Made by a program: the position numbers and the translations under genes. The notes under the pieces were generated by a model. That model was given only the letters and a program-made list of their open reading frames with translations. It did not search any database and was not told where the DNA came from. A stretch of 64,000 bases of DNA from an uncultured Caulobacteraceae bacterium (GTDB lineage: Bacteria > Pseudomonadota > Alphaproteobacteria > Caulobacterales > Caulobacteraceae), in assembly GCA_903872075.1 (NCBI GenBank), contig CAIQJF010000065.1, positions 1 through 64,000 of the forward strand. The letters are read 5' to 3'. Position 1 is the first letter of the stretch; each line of letters starts with the position of its first letter. Shown piece after piece: positions 50,962 through 60,400 of this stretch.

Positions 50962-51450
50962 TCAGCCCAGGCTGTCGCCTCGCCCGAGAGGATCGGGCAG
51001 GGGGACGCCGTTCGCTACGAACTGCAAGGACACCGAGTTGATGCAGTACCGGAGCCGGGTCGGCGGCGGGCCGTCCGGGAAAACATGTCCCTGGTGCGAG
51101 TCGCAGCGGGCGCAGCGGGTCTCGATTCGGACCATGCCGTAGCTGGTGTCGCGCACGGCCCGCACGTGGCTTTCCTCGATCGGCGCGAAGAAGCTCGGCC
51201 AGCCGGTGCCGCTCTCGAACTTGGTCCTGGCCTGGAAAAGGGGGAGCCCGCAGAGGCGGCAGCAGTAGGCGCCATCCTCCTTGTTATCCAGCAGGCCGCC
51301 GCAGAACGGCGCCTCGGTGCCGTGGTGCAGAAGCACCTCCTTTTCCTCGCGGGTCAGGCCGGCTTCCAGGCGTTTAAGGTCGGCAACGGTCGGCGCGGTG
51401 AGGTCGAACCCGGTGGGGGAGAGGCGGGGGCTCTGGGTGGTCTCGGTCAT
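50962..51450 (-). CDS. msrB: Peptide-methionine (R)-S-oxide reductase
   Basis: 162 residues from the ATG at 51450 with AGGA upstream. It repairs methionine-R-sulfoxide in proteins. Two zinc CxxC pairs (CRLCG and CARCDSHQGHVF) and the catalytic Cys in RYCINSVSL are present; FESGTGWPSFFAPIEE is the family signature. It runs opposite to htpG and pccA and lies between them, 10 nt from the htpG stop. Confidence 0.94.
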   Translation of the reverse strand: MTETTQSPRLSPTGFDLTAPTVADLKRLEAGLTREEKEVLLHHGTEAPFCGGLLDNKEDGAYCCRLCGLPLFQARTKFESGTGWPSFFAPIEESHVRAVRDTSYGMVRIETRCARCDSHQGHVFPDGPPPTRLRYCINSVSLQFVANGVPLPDPLGRGDSLG

Positions 51451-51548
51451 GGAGTCCTCTTGCGTGGCCTGACGCTTGGGCATGGTTGTAAATCGGCGTC
51501 TTCGCGTCTAACCCCCGATATAACGTTTAAGAAGGCTGCCCCAACCGG

Positions 51549-53549
51549 ATGTTCTCGAAAATTCTGATCGCCAACCGCGGAGAGATCGCGGTCCGCATCA
51601 TCAAGACCTGCCGCCGCATGGGTATCGCCACGGTGGTGGTCTACTCGGAAGCCGACGCGGATTCCCTGGCCGTCTCCATGGCCGATGAGACCGTATTCAT
51701 CGGCCCATCGCCCGCCAACCAGTCCTATCTGGTGGCCGAAAAGATCATCGCCGCCTGCAAGGCGACCGGCGCGGAAGCCGTGCATCCGGGCTTCGGCTTT
51801 CTGTCGGAAAAGGCGGAATTTGCACGACAATGCGCCGAGGCGGGGATCGTCTTCATCGGTCCTAATCCGGATGCGATCGACGCCATGGGCGACAAGATCC
51901 AGTCCAAGCTTTTCGCGGCCAGGGCAAACATCAACATCGTTCCGGGGCACATCGGCGAAATCGACGACACCGCCCACGCCGTGCGTATCTCGGAGGAAAT
52001 TGGCTATCCGGTGATGATCAAGGCCTCCGCCGGCGGCGGTGGCAAGGGCATCCGCGTGGCCTGGAACCGGCGCGACGTGGAAGAGGGATTTCCGGCCGTG
52101 AAGGCCGAGGCAAAGGGCGCCTTCGGCGACGACCGGATTTTCATCGAGAAGTTCATCGTCAATCCTCGCCACATCGAGATTCAGGTGCTCGGCGATAAGC
52201 ACGGACACGTGATCCACCTATTCGAGCGGGAGTGCTCGATCCAGCGCCGCAACCAGAAGGTGATCGAGGAGGCGCCGTCGCCGCTGCTGGACGCCGAGAC
52301 CCGGGCCGCCATGGGCGCCCAGGCCGTGGCCCTCGCCCAGGCGGTGCATTATGACTCCGCCGGCACCGTCGAGTTCGTCGCAGGCCAGGACAAGTCGTTC
52401 TATTTCCTGGAGATGAACACCCGTCTGCAGGTCGAACATCCGGTCACTGAACTGATCACCGGCGTGGATCTCGTCGAACAGATGCTTCGTAGCGCCGCGG
52501 GCGAGCCGCTATCGTTCGGCCAGTCCGACCTGTCGATCAAGGGTTGGGCGATGGAGAGCCGGATCTACGCCGAGGACCCTTATCGTAAGTTCCTGCCGTC
52601 GATCGGCCGTCTGTCGCGGTACAAAACCCCGGCGGAGGGCGACCAGGGCGGCTACATCGTCCGCAATGACACGGGCGTGCGGGAAGGGGATGAGATTTCC
52701 ACCTTCTATGACCCGATGATCGCCAAGCTCTGCGCCTGGGCGCCTGACCGCTCCGGCGCCATCGCCGGTATGGCCCGCGCGCTAGAGGATCTGCATATCG
52801 AGGGCCCTGGCCACAACACGGCGTTCCTGTCTGCGGTGATGGATCAGACGCGGTTCGCCTCGGGCGAGCTCTCGACCAACTATATCAAGGACGAGTTCCC
52901 CGACGGCTTTTCGGGTCTCGATCCCCAACCCTGGCAGGCCGATGTGATCATGGCGGCGGGCATCCATATGCATCGCATCCAGGCAGCGCGCGCGCGCAGC
53001 ATCGGCGGCAGCCTCTCGCCGCTCAACCATCGCCTGGAGTGGGCGGTAGTGGCGGGCGGCCTGCGGAGGGATGTGACCGTCTCCGATCTGGAAGGGGTGA
53101 CGATTATCGCCATTCCGGGCGAGGGACGCTCGATTTGCCTCGACAGCGTCGTGTGGAAGCCGGGCGATGCGCTGTTTTCGGGGAAGGTGGACGGCCGCGC
53201 CTTCACCGCCACGGTCGCCAATGCGCCGGAAGGCTTCACCATCCGTTTCCGGGCCGTGCGTCAGCGCGTGTTGGTCATGACACCGATGTCCGCCGACCTG
53301 CACCAGCGCTTGCCCGAGAAGACGCCGCCCGACACCTCGCGTCTGGTGGTCTCGCCTATGCCGGGGCTGGTGGTCTCGATGGATGTCGTCGAGGGCGAAG
53401 AGGTCAAGGAAGGCCAGGTCATCTGCGTCATCGAGGCGATGAAGATGCAGAATATCATCCGTGCAGAGCGTGACGGAAAGATTGGCTCGCTCGGCGCCAA
53501 GGCGGGCGATAGCGTCGCGGCGGATGACGTGCTGGCGCAATTCGCCTAG
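51549..53549 (+). CDS. pccA: Propionyl/acetyl-CoA carboxylase alpha subunit (biotin carboxylase plus BCCP)
   Basis: 666 residues. Biotin carboxylase (about 1-450): MFSKILIANRGEIAVRIIKT, ATP-grasp with MIKASAGGGGKGIRVAW and EMNTRLQVEHPVTELITGVD. A BT-like linker follows. The C-terminal carrier domain has EAMKMQNI with biotinylated Lys632. It forms the alpha6-beta6 enzyme with PccB. The gene is alone on its strand behind msrB; a GATATAAC box at about 51518 may be its promoter -10. Confidence 0.93.
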   Translation: MFSKILIANRGEIAVRIIKTCRRMGIATVVVYSEADADSLAVSMADETVFIGPSPANQSYLVAEKIIAACKATGAEAVHPGFGFLSEKAEFARQCAEAGIVFIGPNPDAIDAMGDKIQSKLFAARANINIVPGHIGEIDDTAHAVRISEEIGYPVMIKASAGGGGKGIRVAWNRRDVEEGFPAVKAEAKGAFGDDRIFIEKFIVNPRHIEIQVLGDKHGHVIHLFERECSIQRRNQKVIEEAPSPLLDAETRAAMGAQAVALAQAVHYDSAGTVEFVAGQDKSFYFLEMNTRLQVEHPVTELITGVDLVEQMLRSAAGEPLSFGQSDLSIKGWAMESRIYAEDPYRKFLPSIGRLSRYKTPAEGDQGGYIVRNDTGVREGDEISTFYDPMIAKLCAWAPDRSGAIAGMARALEDLHIEGPGHNTAFLSAVMDQTRFASGELSTNYIKDEFPDGFSGLDPQPWQADVIMAAGIHMHRIQAARARSIGGSLSPLNHRLEWAVVAGGLRRDVTVSDLEGVTIIAIPGEGRSICLDSVVWKPGDALFSGKVDGRAFTATVANAPEGFTIRFRAVRQRVLVMTPMSADLHQRLPEKTPPDTSRLVVSPMPGLVVSMDVVEGEEVKEGQVICVIEAMKMQNIIRAERDGKIGSLGAKAGDSVAADDVLAQFA

Positions 53550-53673
53550 GTTGCTTCGGTCCGCGACCGCGAATGGCGATCGTTGTGACTGCGGGGGCTG
53601 CGCCGCGGCGTTCATGAGCGTCGGGACGGGCGAACTCCCGGCCTGAAATGTCATTGTCCTTCTGAGGTTTCGC

Positions 53674-55158
53674 ATGAAGATCGAATTCGAGTCCGCTCCC
53701 GCCGAGGCTGGTGCAAAGACCGCTATTGCCGTTCTGGTCGCCGAAAAGGCGGACCTCTCTGGCGCGGCCGCGGCTTTGAACGCCACGACCAGCGGCGCCC
53801 TGCGACGGGCGATGGACGGCGCGCGCTTCACCGGCGCCAAGGGGCAGACACTCGACGTGCTTGCGCCGCACGGCCTGGACGCGGCGCGGATTACGCTTGT
53901 TGGCGCCGGAACAGGGACGACCCTGAGCGCGGAAGCGGCCGAAGCCGCCGGCGCAACCGCCTACAACGCCGTGAAGACGACCGGTCTTGAGACCCTGGTG
54001 CTCGGCCTTGCCGGCGTTTCAGCCGACACCGCCGCCGCCGCGGCTTTCGGCATTCGCCTGGCCGCCTACCGCTTCGACCGTTACCGGACGACCGAGAAGG
54101 CGGAAAAGAAGCCCTCGATCAAGAAGGTGCGTATCGAGACTGACGATCCCAAGGCCGCAGCGAAAGCCTTCAAGCGGCTGTCCGGCCTGGCCGACGCCGT
54201 GATTTTCGCCCGGGATCTGGTCTCCGAGCCGGCCAACATCCTCTATCCCGAGGAATTTGCCCGCCGGGTGAAAGCGCTCACCAGCCTCGGGCTTGAGATC
54301 GAGGTCCTCGGTGAGAAGGAGATGAAGAAACTCGGCATGGGCGCGCTGCTCGGCGTCGGTCAGGGCAGCGTCCGTGACAGCCAACTGGTGGTCATGCAGT
54401 GGAAGGGCGCAAAGGATCCGGACGCCCAACCGGTCGCCTTCGTCGGCAAGGGCGTCTGTTTCGACACGGGTGGTATCAGCCTCAAGCCGGCCGACGGCAT
54501 GGAAGAAATGATCACCGACATGGGCGGCGCGGCGGCCGTGACAGGGGCGATGTACGCCCTGGCGTCGCGCAAGGCGAAGGTGAATGCCGTCGGCATTCTC
54601 GGGCTGGTGGAGAACATGCCGGATGGCAACGCCCAGCGCCCTGGCGATGTTGTGAAGACCATGTCCGGCCAGACCGTGGAGGTGATCAACACCGACGCCG
54701 AGGGACGCCTCGTCCTCGCCGACGCCATCTGGTACTGCCAGCAGCGGTTCAAGCCGAAATTCCTCATCGACCTGGCGACTCTGACCGGGGCGATCATCGT
54801 TGCCCTGGGCAAGGATCTGGGCGGGATGTTCAGCAACAACGACGAGCTTGCCGATCGCCTTCTGGGCGCGTCGAAGTCGAGCGGCGACGCTCTGTGGCGC
54901 ATGCCGATGCCGCCCCAGTACGACAAGAACATCGACAGCGCCGTGGCCGACATGAAGAACGTCGGGCCCCGTTACGGCGGATCGATCACCGCCGCCCTGT
55001 TCATCCAGCGCTTTGTGAAGGAAACGCCCTGGGCGCATCTGGATATCGCCTCCACCGCCTGGAAGCCGAACTCCACCGTCCCGACAATTCCGAGCGGCGC
55101 GACGGGCTTCGGCGTCCGTCTGCTCGATCGCCTCGTGGCCGACGGCTACGAGGACTGA
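53674..55158 (+). CDS. pepA: Leucyl aminopeptidase (M17)
   Basis: 494 residues of the dizinc M17 family cleaving N-terminal amino acids. Catalytic-domain motifs: FVGKGVCFDTGGISLKP with metal ligands Lys259 and Asp264, and the family pattern NTDAEGRL at 339-346 (Asp341, Glu343 ligands, Arg345). The N-terminal ring domain is usual. TGAGG lies 6 nt before the ATG. It is followed after 10 nt by holC, an arrangement found widely in proteobacteria. Confidence 0.95.
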   Translation: MKIEFESAPAEAGAKTAIAVLVAEKADLSGAAAALNATTSGALRRAMDGARFTGAKGQTLDVLAPHGLDAARITLVGAGTGTTLSAEAAEAAGATAYNAVKTTGLETLVLGLAGVSADTAAAAAFGIRLAAYRFDRYRTTEKAEKKPSIKKVRIETDDPKAAAKAFKRLSGLADAVIFARDLVSEPANILYPEEFARRVKALTSLGLEIEVLGEKEMKKLGMGALLGVGQGSVRDSQLVVMQWKGAKDPDAQPVAFVGKGVCFDTGGISLKPADGMEEMITDMGGAAAVTGAMYALASRKAKVNAVGILGLVENMPDGNAQRPGDVVKTMSGQTVEVINTDAEGRLVLADAIWYCQQRFKPKFLIDLATLTGAIIVALGKDLGGMFSNNDELADRLLGASKSSGDALWRMPMPPQYDKNIDSAVADMKNVGPRYGGSITAALFIQRFVKETPWAHLDIASTAWKPNSTVPTIPSGATGFGVRLLDRLVADGYED

Positions 55159-55168
55159 GACCGCTCCG

Positions 55169-55627
55169 GTGGCCGGCGCCCCTTGCGAGGTGTGGTTCTA
55201 TCACCTTGAGCGCAGCACGCTGGAGCAGGTCCTGCCCGAACTGCTGGAGAAGACCCTGGCGCGCGGTTGGCGGGCGCGGGTGCGATCAGAGTTTCCCGAT
55301 CGCATCGAGGCGGCTGATGGCTGGCTGTGGACCTATCGGGATGACAGCTTCCTGCCGCACGGCTTGGCGAGTGAGCCCCTGGCCGAGCGGCAGCCCGTGC
55401 TGCTCGGGGACGGCCCTGGGAATCCCAACGGGGCGAAAGCCCTTTTTGTCCTCGATGGCGATCCCGGTGATCTGGCCGATTTCGAGCGCTGCATAGTGGT
55501 GTTCAACGGCCGTGATGACATCGCCCTCGCTGACGCCCGCGTCCTGTGGAAGCGCCTGAAGGGGGCCGGACACGCCGTGACCTATTGGCGTCAGGGCGAA
55601 AGCAAGGGCTGGCAGAAACAGGCCTAA
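55169..55627 (+). CDS. holC: DNA polymerase III subunit chi
   Basis: 152 residues from a GTG start. EVWFYHLERSTLEQVLPELL, EKTLARGWRARV, DGWLWTYRDDSFLPHG and LLGDGPGNPNGAKALFVLDG match HolC, which links the clamp loader to SSB. It lies 10 nt after pepA. The stop overlaps the opposing ABC-F gene by 4 bp. The gene pair pepA-holC and the motif FLPHG make the call firm. Confidence 0.93.
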   Translation: MAGAPCEVWFYHLERSTLEQVLPELLEKTLARGWRARVRSEFPDRIEAADGWLWTYRDDSFLPHGLASEPLAERQPVLLGDGPGNPNGAKALFVLDGDPGDLADFERCIVVFNGRDDIALADARVLWKRLKGAGHAVTYWRQGESKGWQKQA

Positions 55628-57498
55628 CCGGCGGCGACCCGCGCCGTTTCATAGACCTCCGCCGCCGCCATCCACTTCGCCTCCGCCTCCTCGAGGCGCT
55701 CAATCATTCGAGCGTGCCGCTTCTTCACCTCCACGATCTTCGCTGGATTGTTGTAGGTGGCGGGATCCGCGAGCTGGGCGTCGAGTTCGGCGAACAGTTT
55801 GGTCTCCCGCGCCAGCACCTCCTCGGCCGCCTCCAGCTTGCGCTTGAGCGGGGCGAGGGCCCCTTTTGGCGGGGCAGGCGGCGCGGCGGGCTCTGGCGCG
55901 GGCGGCGGGGTCTTCGCCGGGTTGCGGTTGGCCGCGCGGGCGCGGTCCAGGACGAACTTGGCGTAGTCGTCCATGTCGCCGTCAAAGGGTTTCACCGTGC
56001 CGTCGGTGACCAGCCAGAGACGGTCGGCCACCATCTCCATCAGCGATCGATCGTGGGTGATCAGGATGACGGCGCCCGAATAGTCGTTCAGGGCCTCGGT
56101 CAGGGCGCGGCGGCTATCGATGTCCAGGTGGTTTGTGGGTTCGTCGAGAATCAACAGGTGAGGCCGCTCCATGGCTACCATGTTCAGCAGAAGGCGCGCC
56201 CGTTCGCCGCCTGAGAGGCTGGCGACACTGGTCTCGGCCTTCTGAACGGTCATGCCGAACTGGGCCAGACGCGAGCGGCGTTGGGCTTCGCTCGCCTCGG
56301 GTATTGCCCTTCGGATGATGGCCAGCGGCGTGTCCTCGGGGTCCATCGCCTCGATCTGATGCTGGTGGAACCAGGCGACTTTCATTCGGCGGTCGCGGTG
56401 CACATGTCCACCGGTGGTCGGCAGCGCGCCTGCGATCATCTTGGCGAAGGTGCTCTTGCCCGACCCATTGACCCCTAGCAGTCCGATGCGGTCGTCGATG
56501 TCCAGGCGCAGGTTGAGGCGGTGGAGCACCGGCGGCCCGCCGTAGCCCACCGCGACACCCTCCAGGCGCACCAGGGGCGGGGCCAGTGGCCGTTCGGGCG
56601 AGGGGATGAGGAACGGCGCGACATGTTCCTCGATCGCCGGGGCGACGCTTTCCAGCTTGGCGATCATCTTCATGCGCGACTGGGCCTGGCGGGCCTTGGT
56701 GGCGGAAGCGCGGAAACGATCCACGAACGCCTGCATGTGCGCGCGCTTGGCTTCGATCTTGCCGCGCATGGCGGTCTGCAGGCGGAGCTTTTCCGCCCGC
56801 TGCTTCTCGAAGCTGGAAAAGCCGCCTGTGTAGTAGTCCAGTTTGCCCTCGGTGAGGTGCAGGATGGCGTCCACCGAATGGTCGAGCAGTTCGCGGTCGT
56901 GGCTGATGATCAGGGCGCTGTGGGGGTATTTCTTCAGCCGCGCCTCAAGCCAAAGCGCCCCTTCCATATCGAGATAGTTGGTTGGCTCGTCGAGCAGCAG
57001 CAGGTCGGGCTCGGCAAACAGCGCCGCGGCCATGGCGACCCGCATCCGCCATCCGCCTGAAAATTCGGCCATCGGCCGATAAAGGTCGGCCGTCGAGAAT
57101 CCCAGGCCGCTGAGGATTTCGGCGGCGCGCGACGGCGCTCTATCGGCGTCGATTTCGTTCAGGCGGGCGTAGATATCGCCCATGCGCTCCGGTTCGGCCG
57201 TCTCGAGTTCAGCCAGGAGGGCCGCGCGTTCCAGGTCGGCGGCCAGCACGGTCTCCAGCAGCGGGATCGGCGTCGCCTCGTGCTCCTGGTCCACCGCGGC
57301 GATGCGGGCGGCGCGCGGATAGTCGATGTCGCCGCCGCCCGCGCCGAGCTGGCCGAGGATCAGCTTGAACAGGGTGGATTTGCCGGCGCCGTTGCGACCC
57401 ACCAGCCCGACCTTCGCCCCGATGGGAAGGGTGACGGTGGCATGGTCGAAGAAGCGCCGCCCCCAGGCGTCGAAAACAAGATCATGAATGCGGAGCAT
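55624..57498 (-). CDS. ABC-F family ATPase (YheS/Uup-like)
   Basis: 624 residues with two ABC domains and no membrane part. Walker A motifs: GRNGAGKST (34-42) and GVNGSGKST. Signatures: [15 protein letters not shown] and [13 protein letters not shown]; Walker [13 protein letters not shown] and [12 protein letters not shown]. The linker between them is rich in Arg/Lys, and the C-terminal coiled coil (about 560-620) follows a Pro/Ala-rich stretch. ABC-F proteins act on the ribosome E-site or in recombination (Uup). The exact subfamily is not certain. It is divergent from ndk. Confidence 0.9.
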   Translation of the reverse strand: MLRIHDLVFDAWGRRFFDHATVTLPIGAKVGLVGRNGAGKSTLFKLILGQLGAGGGDIDYPRAARIAAVDQEHEATPIPLLETVLAADLERAALLAELETAEPERMGDIYARLNEIDADRAPSRAAEILSGLGFSTADLYRPMAEFSGGWRMRVAMAAALFAEPDLLLLDEPTNYLDMEGALWLEARLKKYPHSALIISHDRELLDHSVDAILHLTEGKLDYYTGGFSSFEKQRAEKLRLQTAMRGKIEAKRAHMQAFVDRFRASATKARQAQSRMKMIAKLESVAPAIEEHVAPFLIPSPERPLAPPLVRLEGVAVGYGGPPVLHRLNLRLDIDDRIGLLGVNGSGKSTFAKMIAGALPTTGGHVHRDRRMKVAWFHQHQIEAMDPEDTPLAIIRRAIPEASEAQRRSRLAQFGMTVQKAETSVASLSGGERARLLLNMVAMERPHLLILDEPTNHLDIDSRRALTEALNDYSGAVILITHDRSLMEMVADRLWLVTDGTVKPFDGDMDDYAKFVLDRARAANRNPAKTPPPAPEPAAPPAPPKGALAPLKRKLEAAEEVLARETKLFAELDAQLADPATYNNPAKIVEVKKRHARMIERLEEAEAKWMAAAEVYETARVAAG

Positions 57499-57557
57499 GA
57501 GGGGAGCGTCTGCCGTTAAGGAGTCGAAGGCTTTGGAGGGAAGCGGCGCCCGCCGCC

Positions 57558-57586
57558 TTGGCGGACGCCCCTGGCGTGGCTATAAG
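57558..57586 (+). promoter_or_regulatory. Housekeeping promoter of ndk
   Basis: TTGGCGG (57558-57564), 14 nt, GCTATAAG (57579-57586). It matches TTGACGS and GCTANAWC at six of seven and seven of eight positions with allowed spacing. A 10-bp hairpin with one mismatch (57545-57569) overlaps the -35 region. It lies 43 nt before the ndk ATG. Confidence 0.5.
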
Positions 57587-57628
57587 CCGCCACCCCAACC
57601 TTTCCAACCGCCTCAGAGTATCATCCGC

Positions 57629-58048
57629 ATGACCGAACGCACCTTCTCGATCATTAAGCCCGACGCGACCAAGCGTAACCTCACGGGCAAGATCAACGCC
57701 GTCATCGAGGAATCGGGCCTGCGCATCGTCGCTCAGCGCCGGATCCGGATGACCCAGGAAGAAGCCGAAGACTTCTACGACGTTCACCGCGAGCGTCCGT
57801 TTTACGGCGAACTGGTTGAGTTCATGATCTCCGAACCGGTGGTTGTTCAGGTGCTTCAAGGCGACAACGCCGTGGCCCGCTATCGTGAAGTCATGGGCGC
57901 GACCAACCCCGCCCAGGCCGCCGACGGCACCATCCGCAAGCTGTTCGCTCTGTCGGTCGGCGAGAACTCGGTTCACGGCTCCGACAGCGTCGACAACGCC
58001 AAGATTGAAATCGCCCAGTTCTTCGACGAAGCCGACATCGTCGGCTAA
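57629..58048 (+). CDS. ndk: Nucleoside diphosphate kinase
   Basis: 139 residues from the ATG at 57629 ([17 protein letters not shown]). It balances NTP pools by phosphoryl transfer through His116 in [16 protein letters not shown] (Lys10) and [20 protein letters not shown] are family signatures. Earlier in-frame codons up to 57488 lie in the promoter and leader region. The length is standard. A strong stem-loop follows the stop. Confidence 0.96.
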   Translation: MTERTFSIIKPDATKRNLTGKINAVIEESGLRIVAQRRIRMTQEEAEDFYDVHRERPFYGELVEFMISEPVVVQVLQGDNAVARYREVMGATNPAQAADGTIRKLFALSVGENSVHGSDSVDNAKIEIAQFFDEADIVG

Positions 58049-58057
58049 AATCTGGTG

Positions 58058-58080
58058 CGCCCTCCCGTTACGGGAGGGCG
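58058..58080. terminator. Shared terminator hairpin between ndk and purM
   Basis: A perfect 10-bp stem CGCCCTCCCG / CGGGAGGGCG with a 3-nt loop lies between the convergent ndk and purM genes. The plus side has only TT after the stem. On the minus strand AGATTTTAG follows after four bases, so it may serve purM better. Confidence 0.6.
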
Positions 58081-58096
58081 TTCGCTGCGCCGATCT

Positions 58097-59122
58097 TCAG
58101 GCTGCGGCGATCTGGCCGCAAATGAAGGCGTCCTCGCCCGACTCCAGCAGAGCGGCGAGCACATAAGCCGCATCCTCAGCCGCCACGACCAGCATGAAGC
58201 CGACGCCGCAATTGAATGTGCGGCGAAGTTCCTCATCCGAGACACCCCCGACGTCCTGCATCCAGGCGAACACCGGTGGAGGCGTCCAGGCGGACCAGTC
58301 GAACACGGCCACGAGTCCGTCGGCGAGGGCGCGGGGTGGATTTTCGATCAGGCCGCCGCCCGTAATATGCGCGCCGCCCTTCAGTTTGCCCGCCTTGGCC
58401 AGAGGCAGAACCGACTGCACATAGATGCGTGTCGGCGTCATCAGCGCCTCGGCCAGGGTCGCGTCGGACTGGAACGGGCACGGCGCATCCCAGCCAAGGC
58501 CGGACCGCTCGACGATGCGGCGGATCAGCGAATAGCCATTGGAATGGGGACCGGAGGAGGCGAGGCCGATGAGCACGTCGCCGACTTTCTGCGCCTCCAA
58601 CCGCGGCAGCACGCCATCGCGCTTGACCGCGCCCAGGCAAAATCCCGCCAGGTCGTAGTCGCCGCCCGCGTACATGCCCGGCATTTCAGCCGTCTCGCCG
58701 CCGGCGAGGGCCGCACCGGCCTGCCGGCAGCCCTCGGCGATGCCCGCGACGACCTTGGTGGCCGCCTCCACATCCAGCTTGCCGGTGGCGAAATAGTCGA
58801 GGAACACCAGGGGTTCTGCACCCTGCGCCAGCAGATCGTTGACGCACATGGCCACGAGATCGATCCCGACCGTATCGTGGAGACCGGTTTCGATGGCGAT
58901 CTTGAGCTTGGTGCCGACACCGTCAGTGGTCGAGACGATCAGGGGGTCGTCGTAGCCGGCGGCGCGCAGGTCGAAGAGGGCGCCGAAGCCGCCGAGCTGC
59001 GCATCGGCCCCTGGTCGGCGGGTCGATTTGGCGAGAGGCTTGATTCGCTCGACGAGCTCCGCCCCCGCGTCGATGTCGACGCCGGCCTCGGCATAGGTCA
59101 GCCCATTGGCTCTGTCGGTCAT
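58097..59122 (-). CDS. purM: Phosphoribosylformylglycinamidine cyclo-ligase (AIR synthetase)
   Basis: 341 residues. [60 protein letters not shown] and [14 protein letters not shown] are PurM signatures; [19 protein letters not shown] is the second half. It closes the imidazole ring in purine synthesis. In many alphaproteobacteria purN follows purM; here ndk faces it and no purN is present in the window. Confidence 0.95.
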   Translation of the reverse strand: MTDRANGLTYAEAGVDIDAGAELVERIKPLAKSTRRPGADAQLGGFGALFDLRAAGYDDPLIVSTTDGVGTKLKIAIETGLHDTVGIDLVAMCVNDLLAQGAEPLVFLDYFATGKLDVEAATKVVAGIAEGCRQAGAALAGGETAEMPGMYAGGDYDLAGFCLGAVKRDGVLPRLEAQKVGDVLIGLASSGPHSNGYSLIRRIVERSGLGWDAPCPFQSDATLAEALMTPTRIYVQSVLPLAKAGKLKGGAHITGGGLIENPPRALADGLVAVFDWSAWTPPPVFAWMQDVGGVSDEELRRTFNCGVGFMLVVAAEDAAYVLAALLESGEDAFICGQIAAA

Positions 59123-59181
59123 GATCTTCCGGTGAACTCACTCAAAAATGTCGGAATCGAAACGCCTGTCATCTGATGGTC

Positions 59182-59212
59182 TTGCGGACTCGGGCACAGG
59201 CGAGGCTATAGC
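59182..59212 (+). promoter_or_regulatory. Candidate promoter of rnd, implying a leaderless message
   Basis: TTGCGG (59182-59187) and GCTATAGC (59205-59212). The -10 fits GCTANAWC at seven of eight positions; the -35 is weak and spacing is long. Transcription would begin within a base or two of the ATG at 59219. There is no ribosome-binding site close to that ATG. Confidence 0.4.
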
Positions 59213-59218
59213 TAACCG

Positions 59219-60388
59219 ATGACGCCCATAACAACCACCGCCGAGCTCACGGCGTTCTGCGAACAACTCCGGGGACAGCCCTATGTGGCCGTCGACACGG
59301 AGTTCATGCGCGAAACCACCTACTGGCCGAAGCTCTGTCTGATCCAGGCCGCGACCCCAACCGCCGAGGCGGTGATCGATCCGCTGTCACCAGACATGGA
59401 TCTTTCGCCCTTCCTGGCCGTGATGGCCGACCCTTCGATCGAGAAGGTCTTTCATGCCGCGCGGCAGGACGTGGAGATCTTCTCCAATCTGGGGGCGATA
59501 CCGATTCCCTTGTTCGACACGCAGATCGCCGGCATGGCCGCGGGCTTCGGCGAACAGATCGCCTACGACGCTCTGGTCCGTCACATGTTGAAGATCGATC
59601 TCGACAAGTCGAGCCGGTTCACTGATTGGGCCCGTCGGCCGCTGAGCGAGGCGCAACTGACCTACGCTTTGGCCGACGTCACCCATCTTGCCCGTCTTTT
59701 CCCGATGCTTCGCGGGCGCCTTGAGGAGTCGGGTCGACTTGCCTGGGTCACCGAGGAGATGCGGGCGATGACCGACCCGGCCCTCTACGACGTGGAGCCC
59801 GAGAACGCCTGGAAGCGCCTGAGGCCGCGGCGCCACACCTCCAAATATCTGTCGGTGTTCCGCGCCGTCGCCGCTTGGCGAGAGCGCACCGCCCAAACCC
59901 GTGACCAGCCGCGCGGCCGAATCCTTAAGGACGAGGCGATCGATGAACTGGCGACGCAGACGCCGACCGACGCCGACGGCTTCAACCGGCTTCGGTCGGT
60001 CCCCAAGGGCTTCGCCGGATCGAAGTTCGGTCCGGAGTTGATCGAGGCGATCAGGGAAGCAGTGAAGAATGCCGACACCTATGCGCCGCAGACCGCCAAA
60101 TCAGGGCCATCGGCGCCGCAGGCCGCGGGGGCGGTGGTTGAACTTCTGAAGGTGCTTCTCAAGGCTCGCGCGGAAGATGCCGACGTTGCCTCCAAGCTCA
60201 TCGCCACGGTGGCTGATCTTGAGAAGATCGCCGCAGATGACAACGCCGACACGCCGGCGTTGCAAGGCTGGCGACGCGACGCGTTCGGGGCCGACGCCCT
60301 TAAGCTAAAGCGCGGTGAACTGGCCCTGGTGCTGGACGGCTCGCGTGTCCGGGTTGTGGAGGTCCGCCGCGCGCCGAAACCCGATTGA
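59219..60388 (+). CDS. rnd: Ribonuclease D
   Basis: 389 residues. DEDD exonuclease domain: Asp26 and Glu28 in VAVDTEFMRETTYWPKLCLI, EKVFHAARQDVEIF and the YALADVTHLARLF motif. The HRDC domain follows (about 205-290: FRAVAAWRERTAQTRDQPRG, RILKDEAIDELATQTP). It trims the 3' ends of tRNA precursors. It starts about 100 bp from the divergent purM and is probably leaderless. It is convergent with the sulfatase gene. Confidence 0.94.
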   Translation: MTPITTTAELTAFCEQLRGQPYVAVDTEFMRETTYWPKLCLIQAATPTAEAVIDPLSPDMDLSPFLAVMADPSIEKVFHAARQDVEIFSNLGAIPIPLFDTQIAGMAAGFGEQIAYDALVRHMLKIDLDKSSRFTDWARRPLSEAQLTYALADVTHLARLFPMLRGRLEESGRLAWVTEEMRAMTDPALYDVEPENAWKRLRPRRHTSKYLSVFRAVAAWRERTAQTRDQPRGRILKDEAIDELATQTPTDADGFNRLRSVPKGFAGSKFGPELIEAIREAVKNADTYAPQTAKSGPSAPQAAGAVVELLKVLLKARAEDADVASKLIATVADLEKIAADDNADTPALQGWRRDAFGADALKLKRGELALVLDGSRVRVVEVRRAPKPD

Positions 60389-60400
60389 GCCGACGGCGAC

